A stretch of 10,194 nt of DNA from Thermomicrobiales bacterium (GTDB lineage: Bacteria; Chloroflexota; Chloroflexia; Thermomicrobiales; UBA6265): assembly GCA_030447145.1 (NCBI GenBank), contig JAUJLY010000070.1, forward strand, positions 1 through 10,194, written 5' to 3'. Shown one piece after another: positions 1 through 7,013 of the stretch (positions are counted from its first letter, which is position 1; every line of letters begins with the position of its first letter). The translations under genes were made by a program, and so were the position numbers. Under the pieces are notes generated by a model. The model made no database searches and was not told the origin of the DNA. It was given only the letters and a program-made list of their open reading frames with translations.

Positions 1-1545
1 CCTCGTGACCTTCTATGGCGCCTCCGAGCGCTTCGCGACTCGCCGCGCTCCAACGCGATCAAGTCGGCACCGCATTTCACCCACTACATACACGGTCACA
101 TCTTCGAGAAGCTTGGTGAGGGTGCGGTCTACAGCGGGCTCGATATCTATACCACCATCGATCTCGATCTCCAGCAGGCCGCCGAAGAAATCCTTGTCCA
201 GGGCGTCGCCAACATGCAGCAATACGAGCGAAACAATGGAGCGCTGGTTGTGATCTGCCCGTGGAACGGCGAGGTCCTGGCAATGGTCGGATCAGCGGAT
301 TTCAATAATGCTGCCATCAGTGGTCAGGTCAACTTCGCCACAAGCCTGATCCAGCCTGGATCAGCGATGAAGCCGATTGCCTACGCGGCGGCCTTCGAGA
401 AGGGGTGGAACCCGGCGACGGTCATCATGGACATTCCGACAACGTGGCAGGTCCCTGGTCAGGACGAGTACGAGCCGAACAACTACACGAAACAGTTCTA
501 CGGCGCTGTACGCGTGCGGGAGGCCTTGGCCAACTCATTCAACATCACGGCGGTCAAGGCCACCGATTTTGCCGGTGTCGAGGGTGTGATGGATATGGCA
601 CGACGAATGGGCATCGTCGACAGCCTCGAGAACGATGCCGGCTTCTATGGACTCTCGCTTGGTCTTGGTGCTGGCGAGTTGCAGCTGATTGAGCACACCA
701 ACGCCTACGCCACACTGGCCAACAACGGCCGGTACGTTCCCGCGAATCCAATCCAGCGAATACAGGACAGCCAGGGGAACCTGCTCTCCGAAGTGACCCC
801 CGAGTCGATCGAGAAGGAAGCCGTCCAGGCGATGAACCCGGGCAACGCATATCAGGTTACCTCTATCCTCACCGACAACGATGCCCGGGCCCGGGTGTTC
901 ACCCGAGACAATCGCTTTGGCGACACGCAGTCGGCGTTGGGACGACCTACCGCCGCGAAATCGGGAACGACGGAGAACTGGCGCGACCTCTGGACGATGG
1001 GCTACACATCCGCCGCCGCCATCGGTGTGTGGGTGGGCCGCTCCGGTGATGCCGGAACAGCCCAGCTGCCTGAAATCGACGGTATCCAGGCAGCCGGGCC
1101 AATCTGGCAGGATGTGATGATGCTGATACATGAGACGCCTGAGTTCGCCGCCCTCCTCAATGGACCGGACGGGCAGCCGGTCCCCAAGGATTTCCCGGTA
1201 CCGGACGAGGCCTACGAAACCGACCTCTGTGCGGCTACCGGACATCGACCCGGAAGTGGCGACACGATTGAGGATTGGGTGGTACGAGGCCAGGAGCCGA
1301 CCTTGGCGTGTACAGAAGTGAATGAATACGAAGCCGAGCAGTTGGCGGACGCGCTCGAAGCGCTACGCGAGGGCGCCAATTGGGCAAGTGGAGCGGCAGA
1401 GAGCATCAATCGCTATGCACGGATGGTCGGGCGCAGCCCAGTCCCAATCAAGGGTGACGACGAAGAGAGCGCGGAATCTGACGACTCTGGGGAGACGGGT
1501 GGCACCGACGATGAAGAGCAGCCGCCTATCGAACCGCTGGACTAA
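1..1545 (+). CDS. Class A penicillin-binding protein, C-terminal transpeptidase part (5'-truncated)
   Basis: Frame 1 is open from the window edge to the TAA at 1543-1545, giving 514 residues of a bifunctional PBP (PBP1A/PonA type) that polymerises and crosslinks peptidoglycan outside the membrane. The start and the glycosyltransferase domain lie upstream of the window. Seen, counting codons from base 1: the linker into the transpeptidase (SAPHFTHYIHG near 22, then GLDIYTTIDLDLQQA), the SxxK nucleophile motif SAMK at 121-124, the SxN motif SFN at 179-181 and the KSGTT triad at 320-324. These are the three hallmark motifs of an active penicilloyl-serine transpeptidase. Two cysteines (about 410 and 437) after the catalytic domain could form an extracytoplasmic disulfide. 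The end is a helical stretch and then a strongly acidic Asp/Glu/Ser tail of about 30 residues. The first 17 or so residues look unlike the usual family sequence, so a frame error at the edge is possible. Family assignment is secure; the exact paralogue is not. Confidence 0.93.
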   Translation, partial: PRDLLWRLRALRDSPRSNAIKSAPHFTHYIHGHIFEKLGEGAVYSGLDIYTTIDLDLQQAAEEILVQGVANMQQYERNNGALVVICPWNGEVLAMVGSADFNNAAISGQVNFATSLIQPGSAMKPIAYAAAFEKGWNPATVIMDIPTTWQVPGQDEYEPNNYTKQFYGAVRVREALANSFNITAVKATDFAGVEGVMDMARRMGIVDSLENDAGFYGLSLGLGAGELQLIEHTNAYATLANNGRYVPANPIQRIQDSQGNLLSEVTPESIEKEAVQAMNPGNAYQVTSILTDNDARARVFTRDNRFGDTQSALGRPTAAKSGTTENWRDLWTMGYTSAAAIGVWVGRSGDAGTAQLPEIDGIQAAGPIWQDVMMLIHETPEFAALLNGPDGQPVPKDFPVPDEAYETDLCAATGHRPGSGDTIEDWVVRGQEPTLACTEVNEYEAEQLADALEALREGANWASGAAESINRYARMVGRSPVPIKGDDEESAESDDSGETGGTDDEEQPPIEPLD

Positions 1546-1623
1546 CGAGCGGGCCCTTGCCAATGACACCGTCTCTTGCGAGGCCGCACCCGCGGCGAAC
1601 AGTCGTGAAGAGGTTTTGATTCT

Positions 1624-1691
1624 TCCCCCCTTGAGACAAAGCGATGCCCGACGGAGTGGCCCGCCGGGCATCGCTTTGTCTCAAGGGGGGA
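1624..1691. terminator. Perfect 27-bp inverted repeat, probable bidirectional terminator
   Basis: The arms 1624-1650 and 1665-1691 are exact reverse complements around a 14-base loop. The gap lies between the stop of the PBP gene (plus, 1545) and the stop of the lrp-like gene (minus, 1697), where a two-way terminator is expected. The GC core (GCGATGCCCG paired with CGGGCATCGC) is followed on either strand by TTTGTCTC, a partial U-tract that itself pairs with the matching A-rich outer arm. There is no long U-run beyond the full stem, so the outer pairs may form only after release, or the element may act as a 3'-end stabiliser. Confidence 0.75.
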
Positions 1692-1696
1692 GTCGG

Positions 1697-2290
1697 CTAC
1701 TCGCTGGTCTCCTCTGCCTGGGAGGCTGCCGCGGCAGCCTTGGGGCGTCCCCGTCGACGTGGAACCCCCTCCCCCTTCACGGCCGATTCGATGGCGGCGC
1801 GCCGACGACGACGCGTCAGTCGCGTGCGCTCGCTGACCGAGCCTTCGGGCGGAACGATCGGCGCGTCTACGATCGGTGTGGAGAGCACGATATTGCTGGA
1901 GCACTTGGCGCCTACATCCTGCAGCTCATCGATCAGCGATTCGAGATCCTCGGTCGAGGCAACATGCGCCTTCACGATGAAGGCGTGCTCTCCCGTCACC
2001 CGATGGCACTCCTCCACCGCAGGCTCGGAGCGGAGGCGGTTGAGGAACGCGTCGTAATGCCGGCGGTCCAGGTCGACGGAGATCAACGCCGTCAGGGACC
2101 GACCAATCGCGTGCGGATCCACGATCGCGCGGTAGCCTGCAAGCACTCCACGCTCCTCAAGACGACGCACGCGTTCGATCATTGCAGGCGAAGAAAGGCC
2201 GACGCGTTCGGCCAACGCCTTCATTGTCAGCCGACCATTACTCTGGAGTTCGGACAGGATACGTTCGTCCAGTGTATCCAGGTTAGACAT
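1697..2290 (-). CDS. Lrp/AsnC-family transcriptional regulator with basic AT-hook-like C-terminal tail
   Basis: A 197-residue DNA-binding regulator. Residues 4-50 are a textbook Lrp/AsnC winged helix-turn-helix (LDTLDERILSELQSNGRL, then ALAERVGLSSPAMIERVRRL). Residues 64-140 are the RAM/Lrp effector and oligomerisation domain (VTGEHAFIVKAHV in the middle). Family members are usually about 150-165 residues. This one adds roughly 55 residues: an Arg cluster (RTRLTRRRRR, 155-164), then PRRRGRPK at 177-184, which matches the AT-hook core RGRP with basic flanks, and an Ala-rich end. The start at 2290 is chosen because GGAGG (2298-2302) lies 7 bases upstream and the domain begins at once; an in-frame start at 2338 would add 16 residues without a good ribosome site. 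The gene is convergent with the PBP gene and may be monocistronic. Family ligands are usually amino acids, but nothing here identifies the effector or targets. The AT-hook function is inference. Confidence 0.93.
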   Translation of the reverse strand: MSNLDTLDERILSELQSNGRLTMKALAERVGLSSPAMIERVRRLEERGVLAGYRAIVDPHAIGRSLTALISVDLDRRHYDAFLNRLRSEPAVEECHRVTGEHAFIVKAHVASTEDLESLIDELQDVGAKCSSNIVLSTPIVDAPIVPPEGSVSERTRLTRRRRRAAIESAVKGEGVPRRRGRPKAAAAASQAEETSE

Positions 2291-2297
2291 AGCTATT

Positions 2298-2302
2298 CCT
2301 CC
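2298..2302 (-). promoter_or_regulatory. Ribosome binding site of the lrp-like gene
   Basis: GGAGG on the minus strand, 7 bases before the ATG at 2290. It decides between this start and the longer in-frame alternative at 2338. Confidence 0.8.
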
Positions 2303-2552
2303 AGTCATTACAGGATTAGACAACAAAATGATGCCCACTAGGCGAGTACTTCCGAAAACGAAAGCACGTTACGGGAGCCAGCCCGTTTTCAGATTGCTTC
2401 ACTCGTCAAGATGAGAATTTTTTGTTGGGCAACGATGCCTCTGCATGCATTATAAGCGAAGACCACATATAGGAAAGCCAGAAGCCGACTTCGGCGGCAT
2501 TACAACAATTGTATGGTATGCCAATGGCAGAAATATACCGAACTACCCGGCT
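2303..2552. other. Intergenic region and leader upstream of the lrp-like gene
   Basis: About 250 bases, more AT-rich than the flanking genes, with no convincing coding sequence. It holds the candidate TATAAT promoter and a leader containing GAAAACG and CGTTTTC inverted arms (about 2354-2399) that enclose a smaller ACGGG/CCCGT hairpin. It also contains a near-palindrome TTGTTGGGCAACGA around 2421-2434 and, at the right end, the downstream arm of the gatD terminator-like hairpin. The small plus-strand ORF from 2445 runs antisense into gatD and has no family features. Confidence 0.5.
2442..2454 (-). promoter_or_regulatory. Candidate promoter of the lrp-like gene: TATAAT plus a palindrome
   Basis: The minus strand reads TATAAT (2449-2454), an exact -10 consensus. 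It overlaps by one base the 8-base palindrome TGCATGCA (2442-2449), which would sit at or just before the transcription start. No good -35 is visible 16-18 bases upstream. The predicted leader to the ATG at 2290 is about 150 bases. Lrp-family genes are often autoregulated, so the palindrome could be an operator; this is inference. Confidence 0.45.
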
Positions 2553-2564
2553 CTAACGGGTAGT
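2542..2564 (-). terminator. Terminator-like hairpin at the gatD stop codon
   Basis: ACTACCCG (2542-2549) and CGGGTAGT (2557-2564) form a perfect 8-bp stem with a 7-base loop. On the minus strand the stem overlaps the last gatD codons and the TAG stop and is followed by a weak T-rich stretch (TCGGTATATTTC). It is a plausible end for the mreB-to-gatD transcript. The modest U-tract keeps confidence moderate. Confidence 0.5.
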
Positions 2565-3293
2565 AAAGGCACGCTGCATCGCCGTCTCATGAGCCCGACG
2601 CTCCAGATCATCATCGATCGCTGGCAGATCCGCTGAACCATAGCGATGGCGAAGTCCCATCTCGACCAGCCAATCTGTCAGCGCAGGGTTCTTCGGTAAC
2701 AGTGCGCCATGGAGATAGCAACCGATTGCGTTCCTGTAGATCGCGCCTTCGGTGCCGTCCTGACCGTTGTTCCCACACCCGACCTGGATCTTCCCTAGTG
2801 GCTCAACGCCCTCGCCCAGCCATGTCAAACCGCTGTGGTTCTCGAACCCAACCAGGATACCCCAACGGCTGTTGACAACAACGTTACCGATGAAGCGCTC
2901 CGGTCCCGCCATGGATGTCGCGTCGAAGAGCCCGATTCCCCGCAGTGGCTCCCCATTGTGAGGCCGATACTCATGGCCAAGGAGCTGATATCCACCGCAA
3001 ACGGCCAACATCGCGGCGCCGTTCTCGATCGACGTGCGTAGCTGCTCGGCCTTCTCGCCCTGCATGTCGTGCGAGACGGCCACCTGTTCCTGATCCTGGC
3101 CACCACCCCAGAAAAAGATGTCGACATCGTCCGGGATGGATTCACCAAAGCCAATCTCGCGGATCTCGACATCAATGTCCCTCCAGCGTGCGCGCTGGGC
3201 GATCGCCAGGACATTACCCCGATCGCCATAGATATTCATCTTGGTGCCATAGAGCCAGCCGACAACGAGACACCTTGGAGATTCGGTCGTCAT
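2553..3293 (-). CDS. gatD: GatD, glutamine amidotransferase subunit of lipid II isoglutaminyl synthase
   Basis: A 246-residue class I glutaminase-like protein. In the known system GatD hydrolyses glutamine and passes ammonia to MurT, which amidates the alpha-carboxyl of D-Glu in lipid II on the cytoplasmic side of the membrane. Seen: the N-terminal MNIYGDRGN element (19-27), FFWGGGQDQEQ (60-70), the nucleophile Cys99 in LAVCGGYQLLG, GFENHSGLTWLG (149-160), GCGNNGQDGTEG (172-183) and catalytic His195 in YLHGALLPKNPALTDWL. Length and motif order match known GatD proteins. The start is uncertain. The ATG at 3293 fits the family N-terminus and has GGGA 6 bases upstream; an ATG at 3305 and a TTG at 3341 are in frame and would place the gene closer to murT, which ends at 3347. 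It is the last gene of the mreB-mreC-murT-gatD run. Confidence 0.93.
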   Translation of the reverse strand: MTTESPRCLVVGWLYGTKMNIYGDRGNVLAIAQRARWRDIDVEIREIGFGESIPDDVDIFFWGGGQDQEQVAVSHDMQGEKAEQLRTSIENGAAMLAVCGGYQLLGHEYRPHNGEPLRGIGLFDATSMAGPERFIGNVVVNSRWGILVGFENHSGLTWLGEGVEPLGKIQVGCGNNGQDGTEGAIYRNAIGCYLHGALLPKNPALTDWLVEMGLRHRYGSADLPAIDDDLERRAHETAMQRAFTTR

Positions 3294-3346
3294 GGAGGTT
3301 CCCATCAGAATTATCGTTTCAGCTTCGGCGCAGGAAGGCAAACGCC

Positions 3347-4777
3347 CTACTGCTCCCAGAAGGCATCGACGGCACCACGGTCTGCGAGGGTCTTGCGCAG
3401 CGCCAGCATTGCAGTATAGGAGGGCAGGATGTACGCGGCGTATCCTTCAGGTACCGCTTCAACAAAGGCGTCGAGCCCTGCAGGAAGCTCGTTGGGGAGG
3501 GAGTGAATGCGATCCAGCGCTACACCCGCATACTTGAGCCGGTTCGCCATGTCAGGGCCTCGCAGACCGGTCGTGTAGAGATCCCCTTTGCCGCGCGCCA
3601 GTAACTCGAAATCAACATCCCAGAGCCAGGAGACATCGCGGCCATCCGCGTCCAGATCATTGATTGCGATCATCGTTGGCAAGGCGAGTCCGCCCGTCTC
3701 CGCCGTCAGCATCCGCAACACTTCGTTGAAGCCGGTGGGATTCTTGACAAGGGCCAGCGTGAGGTCGCGCCCCTTGTACTGGACCCGCTCGATGCGCCCG
3801 AACGCCGAGCGAAAGGCGTCAAACGCTTGACCGATAAGCTCCCAGGGAACCCCAACCTCTCGCGCAACTGAGGCGGCGGCAAGGGCATTGTAGGCATTGT
3901 AGAGACCGGGCACGCCAACCGTGAGATGATGCGAGTGGCCTTCGCCCTCAGAGATATCGAGCGCGAGAGATTCGACCCCGTAAAGTTGGATATTGCTCCC
4001 CGTATAGGTCAGTTCGGGTCGTTTTCGCCCACAATTCGGACAATACCAGTCCCCCAGATGCGAGACGTAAAGGGCGTGGTAGGCAAGGTCGGCGCCGCAA
4101 ACCCGGCACACAGCCGCATCGGCCGCATGCGGCAACACATCCAATCGATGCGTCGTTTCATCGAGACCGAAGCACACCCGTTTGGCGGCGAGGGAATCAG
4201 ATATCGCGACCAGTGCCGGATCATCCCCGTTCACGATCACCGTGGTCCCTGCGTCCAGATCCTTCAGGACACCTCGCCACGTCTTCCCGATCGTGTCCAG
4301 TTCCCCATAGCGATCCAACTGGTCGCGAAAGAGGTTGTTCAGCAGAATGATCCGGGGTCGCACACGACGAACAAGCTCCGGCAGCGCAGCTTCGTCAGCC
4401 TCGATCACTGCGATCTCACCGCCAGGGCACCCTGTCAGTGATGCCCGCTGAACAAACGCGGCGATAACCCCACGGACCAGGTTTGAGCCGGAGCGATTAT
4501 GAACCACCCGCCACGGCACAAGCTCGAAGACATCGGCAATCATCCGGGTTGTGGTCGTCTTGCCGTTGGTCCCTGCGACAATGACAGCCCCCTGCTCCAG
4601 GCGGGCAGTGAGCTTGGTCAGCATGGCAGTATCCAGGTGATCTGCGACCAAGCCTGGCGCAGACGTGCCTCCACCCCGCCCCAATCTCCTGATGACAGAT
4701 CCGGACACCTTCGCCGATGCAAGTGACGCCATCAGGCGCAGGTCTCGCCCGTGTGCAAGTTGACGGTTCCTATCCAT
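3347..4777 (-). CDS. murT: MurT, Mur-ligase-like subunit of lipid II isoglutaminyl synthase
   Basis: A 476-residue Mur-ligase family protein, the ATP-dependent synthetase partner of GatD. Seen: the N-terminal GRGGGTSAPG segment (33-42), the ATP-binding P-loop GTNGKTTTT (69-77), the NNLFRDQLDRYGELD block (147-161) and a four-cysteine zinc ribbon typical of MurT (CxxC at 224-227 and 246-249). The C-terminal DUF1727-type domain has VKNPTGFNEVLRML (344-357) and DADGRDVSWLWD (376-387), the region that supplies the Asp completing the GatD active site in characterised complexes. The start is chosen at the ATG at 4777, which lies inside the last codons of mreC (8-base overlap with its stop) and suggests translational coupling, because LRLMASLASAK resembles the usual family beginning. 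The ATG at 4732 (461 residues) is a real alternative; neither has a strong Shine-Dalgarno. gatD follows downstream. Confidence 0.93.
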   Translation of the reverse strand: MDRNRQLAHGRDLRLMASLASAKVSGSVIRRLGRGGGTSAPGLVADHLDTAMLTKLTARLEQGAVIVAGTNGKTTTTRMIADVFELVPWRVVHNRSGSNLVRGVIAAFVQRASLTGCPGGEIAVIEADEAALPELVRRVRPRIILLNNLFRDQLDRYGELDTIGKTWRGVLKDLDAGTTVIVNGDDPALVAISDSLAAKRVCFGLDETTHRLDVLPHAADAAVCRVCGADLAYHALYVSHLGDWYCPNCGRKRPELTYTGSNIQLYGVESLALDISEGEGHSHHLTVGVPGLYNAYNALAAASVAREVGVPWELIGQAFDAFRSAFGRIERVQYKGRDLTLALVKNPTGFNEVLRMLTAETGGLALPTMIAINDLDADGRDVSWLWDVDFELLARGKGDLYTTGLRGPDMANRLKYAGVALDRIHSLPNELPAGLDAFVEAVPEGYAAYILPSYTAMLALRKTLADRGAVDAFWEQ

Positions 4778-5582
4778 TGGGAACAGCAATCCAGACTGTG
4801 TTGAGGTTTTCCAGATCCGCCGCGGGCTGCACCATGATCTCGAGCTGGTCGCTCTGGGCATTGAGGGCGGGCTCGCCGACGACAACGCCGATCGGGATAT
4901 TCGATGGTACCTGTGCCGTCTCGGACGCCGCGACATCCGAGGTGACCACCCACTCAAGCTCGCCAGGAACGACATCCTTGTCGACATGCTGCATGATGAG
5001 CAAGCCGCCACTGCCGCGAGTGCCATAGACGACACCATCGGCCCGCGCATCGTACAACATGGCCCCGACAGCCAGAGCCGGATCTGTCACGAGAAGTACA
5101 CGGGACTGATGCTCCTGCACTTCTGTGATCTGGCCCACGAACATGTCGGGACTGACCACGGCCATACCCTGACGCAGGCCATCTGCCGATCCCTTGTTGA
5201 CCGTAATGAATTGTTGTGAGCCAGTGGGATCCTGACCGGTAACCCTCGCGGGGACATAGGTGATATCGGAGCGTAATTGCTCGACTCGTACCTGCTCCCG
5301 GAGCACCTTGAGTTCCTCCACCTCAGCCTTTAGTCGCGCATTCTCCGCGACCGCCCGATTACGGTCGGCAACCACCGTTGCGTACGCAACCTCCAGATCG
5401 GAACCACCAACGCTCGGCTGAGCGACGCCCTCGAAGGTACTGGCGATCGGTGCCAATACTTCGCCCAGTCCATCACGAATCGGGTCGAGCAGGGAACGGC
5501 GATCAAGGACCAGGAAAATGGCTGATATCACGATGAAGATGAGCACCAGCGACACAAAGCGCCGCGTTGGCACGTTGGTCAT
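4770..5582 (-). CDS. mreC: MreC, rod-shape-determining protein
   Basis: A 270-residue bitopic membrane protein of the elongasome, acting as an extracytoplasmic scaffold linking MreB to the wall-synthesis enzymes. Seen: a short basic N-terminus, one membrane segment at about 9-26 (FVSLVLIFIVISAIFLVL), a coiled coil at about 65-105 rich in Glu, Arg and Leu, and the two-part beta-domain region with family hallmarks VNKGSADGLRQGM (128-140), GQITEVQEHQSRVLLVTDP (150-168), GLLIMQHVDKDVVPGELEW (193-211) and IPIGVVVG (229-236). The length is normal. It starts 77 bases after the mreB stop, and murT follows with overlap. No mreD gene follows, which is unusual for classical mreBCD clusters. The ribosome site is weak (AGAGGACAGGGATT before the ATG). 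Confidence 0.94.
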   Translation of the reverse strand: MTNVPTRRFVSLVLIFIVISAIFLVLDRRSLLDPIRDGLGEVLAPIASTFEGVAQPSVGGSDLEVAYATVVADRNRAVAENARLKAEVEELKVLREQVRVEQLRSDITYVPARVTGQDPTGSQQFITVNKGSADGLRQGMAVVSPDMFVGQITEVQEHQSRVLLVTDPALAVGAMLYDARADGVVYGTRGSGGLLIMQHVDKDVVPGELEWVVTSDVAASETAQVPSNIPIGVVVGEPALNAQSDQLEIMVQPAADLENLNTVWIAVPNG

Positions 5583-5659
5583 AATCCCTGTCCTCTACCT
5601 GCCACAAGGGCGCACCGATGCGTCACGCGAGTCTCCCTGGGTTTCTCCTGCACAGGCAA

Positions 5660-6715
5660 CTAGCCGCGCCGGAGCTCCTGTCCACCAGCCAGCGCCCGCT
5701 GATACAGATGGAGCGATTCAACGACCCGTCCGGTTCCGCGAGCGACGCACGTCAGCGGGTCGTCTGCCCGGTGCACTGGCATGCGAAGTTCGCTCTGCAG
5801 ACGACGGTCCAGGCCCATCAACAAGGCGCCGCCTCCGGCGAGCGTAATGCCGTGCTCCATGATATCGGCGATCAATTCCGGAGGGGTCTCCTCGATGGAG
5901 GTCTTCACCAGCTCGATGATCGTGTTCACCGGCTGCGAGATGGCATCGCGCAGCTCGACAGAGCTCACCTCCACCGATTTCGGCAAGCCTGTAAGGAGGT
6001 CACGGCCACGCAGCATGACCCTGACCTCCTCCTCAAGGGGGTAGGCCGAGCCGGCGGCTATCTTGGCGTTCTCCGCCGTCCGCTCACCGATAACCAGATT
6101 GTGGTCCCGCCGGGCGTACTGGATGAGGGCATCATCAATCTCATCGCCCGCCACCCGGATCGAGTGATTGACCACAATGCCGCCCAAGGAGATAACAGCG
6201 ATTTCGGTAGTGCCGCCGCCAATATCAACGATCATGCTACCGATCGGCTCGTTGATAGGCAGCCCCGCACCGATCGCGGCCGCCATGGGCTCCTCGATCG
6301 TGTAGGCCTCGCGGGCGCCGGCGGAGAGAGCCGCGTCTTTCGCCGCCCGCTTCTCAACCTCGGTCACACCACTGGGGATACCGATCACCACCCGCGGGTG
6401 CGGCGCCATCAGGCGCTGCGTATGCACCTTGCGGATGAAGTGATGCAGCATCATCTCGACCGTGTCGAAATCCGCGATCACGCCATCCTCAAGCGGACGC
6501 ACAGCAATGATAGACTCCGGTGTTTTGCCGATCATGGCTTTTGCTTCCATGCCGACCCACAATGCCCGCTTCGTTCTTGTATCAATGGCGACTACGGAAG
6601 GTTCCGAGATAACGATGCCCTTGCCTCGTACATACACAAGGGTGTTGGCTGTCCCGAGATCAATGCCGAGATCCCGGCTAAAGAAGCCGAACAGGGTGGA
6701 AAGCGGACGGAACAA
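5660..6715 (-). CDS. mreB: MreB, actin-like cell-shape protein
   Basis: A 351-residue bacterial actin that forms membrane-bound filaments directing lateral wall synthesis. Seen: an N-terminal amphipathic stretch (MFRPLSTLFGFFSRD), the phosphate-1 loop DLGIDLGTANT (15-25), RPLEDGVIADFDTVEMM (73-89), the catalytic and connecting segment EEPMAAAIGAGLP (141-153), the phosphate-2 loop DIGGGTTEIAVIS (164-176), the GERTAENAK helix (210-218) and the adenosine loop LAGGGALL (292-299). It is full length and ends with a short Arg-rich tail. The start codon is TTG at 6715, supported by GGAGGT 9 bases upstream and by the perfect N-terminal fit. It is the first gene of the minus-strand unit mreB-mreC-murT-gatD and has a long noncoding leader. 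The identity is very secure. Confidence 0.97.
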   Translation of the reverse strand: MFRPLSTLFGFFSRDLGIDLGTANTLVYVRGKGIVISEPSVVAIDTRTKRALWVGMEAKAMIGKTPESIIAVRPLEDGVIADFDTVEMMLHHFIRKVHTQRLMAPHPRVVIGIPSGVTEVEKRAAKDAALSAGAREAYTIEEPMAAAIGAGLPINEPIGSMIVDIGGGTTEIAVISLGGIVVNHSIRVAGDEIDDALIQYARRDHNLVIGERTAENAKIAAGSAYPLEEEVRVMLRGRDLLTGLPKSVEVSSVELRDAISQPVNTIIELVKTSIEETPPELIADIMEHGITLAGGGALLMGLDRRLQSELRMPVHRADDPLTCVARGTGRVVESLHLYQRALAGGQELRRG

Positions 6716-6724
6716 AGAAGTGGG

Positions 6725-6730
6725 ACCTCC
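6725..6730 (-). promoter_or_regulatory. Ribosome binding site fixing the TTG start of mreB
   Basis: GGAGGT on the minus strand, 9 bases before the TTG at 6715. No ATG lies at a comparable position, so this site decides the start. Confidence 0.75.
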
Positions 6731-6945
6731 GGCATTGCATCCATCATGACTGGATCATCAGTGGAGCATCGGAAAGAGATGATCGGGACAGATTCAGTAT
6801 TGCGTTTCGGAGCTGCGAAGGCGTGGTCGGAATGATCATGCGGGGGCAGGACCGGTGCCTGAGTTCCCCTCCGGGTGGCCTGCCGAACCGACGAGCAACC
6901 CTCCATCGGTGGCGCCTGGCACGCTCACGCTCCGGAGTCGGGCGG

Positions 6946-6954
6946 AGTATAGCA
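6946..6954 (-). promoter_or_regulatory. Candidate extended -10 promoter for the mreB unit
   Basis: The minus strand reads TGCTATACT, i.e. TGn followed by TATACT, one mismatch from TATAAT. No clear -35 is present, as is often true of extended -10 promoters. Transcription would start around 6938-6940 and give a leader of about 225 bases before the mreB TTG. Confidence 0.45.
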
Positions 6955-6993
6955 TAAGCACCGCTCCTCACCCGCCCGACACTTCCCCGGGAA

Positions 6994-7013
6994 AGCCGTT
7001 TCACCGCACGGCT
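6994..7013 (-). terminator. Weak terminator-like hairpin after the SRPBCC gene
   Basis: AGCCGT and ACGGCT arms (7008-7013 and 6994-6999) form a 6-bp stem with an 8-base loop. On the minus strand this is followed by TTCCC only. It lies 22 bases past the SRPBCC stop and would separate that gene from the mreB unit. The short stem and poor U-tract make this tentative. Confidence 0.3.

Noticed and set aside
1322..2341. A long plus-strand open frame (339 codons) across the PBP end, the terminator and the lrp-like gene
   Set aside because: It runs through the 27-bp hairpin and antisense to a secure Lrp gene; no domain is recognisable.
2445..2636. Small plus-strand ORF of 63 codons
   Set aside because: Overlaps the end of gatD in antisense and crosses the terminator hairpin; no supporting evidence.
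5618..6835. A long plus-strand open frame (405 codons) antisense to mreB
   Set aside because: It lies fully opposite a secure mreB gene, is rich in His/Arg/Asp as expected of a GC-rich shadow frame, and shows no family motif or ribosome site.
6838..6930. Glycine riboswitch upstream of mreB
   Set aside because: Some blocks match in order, but the closing P1 helix is missing, conserved bases are changed (CCGATGG for CCGAAGG, CTCAGG without the full CTCTCAGG), and the downstream gene is not glycine-related. Kept only as a lead to test.
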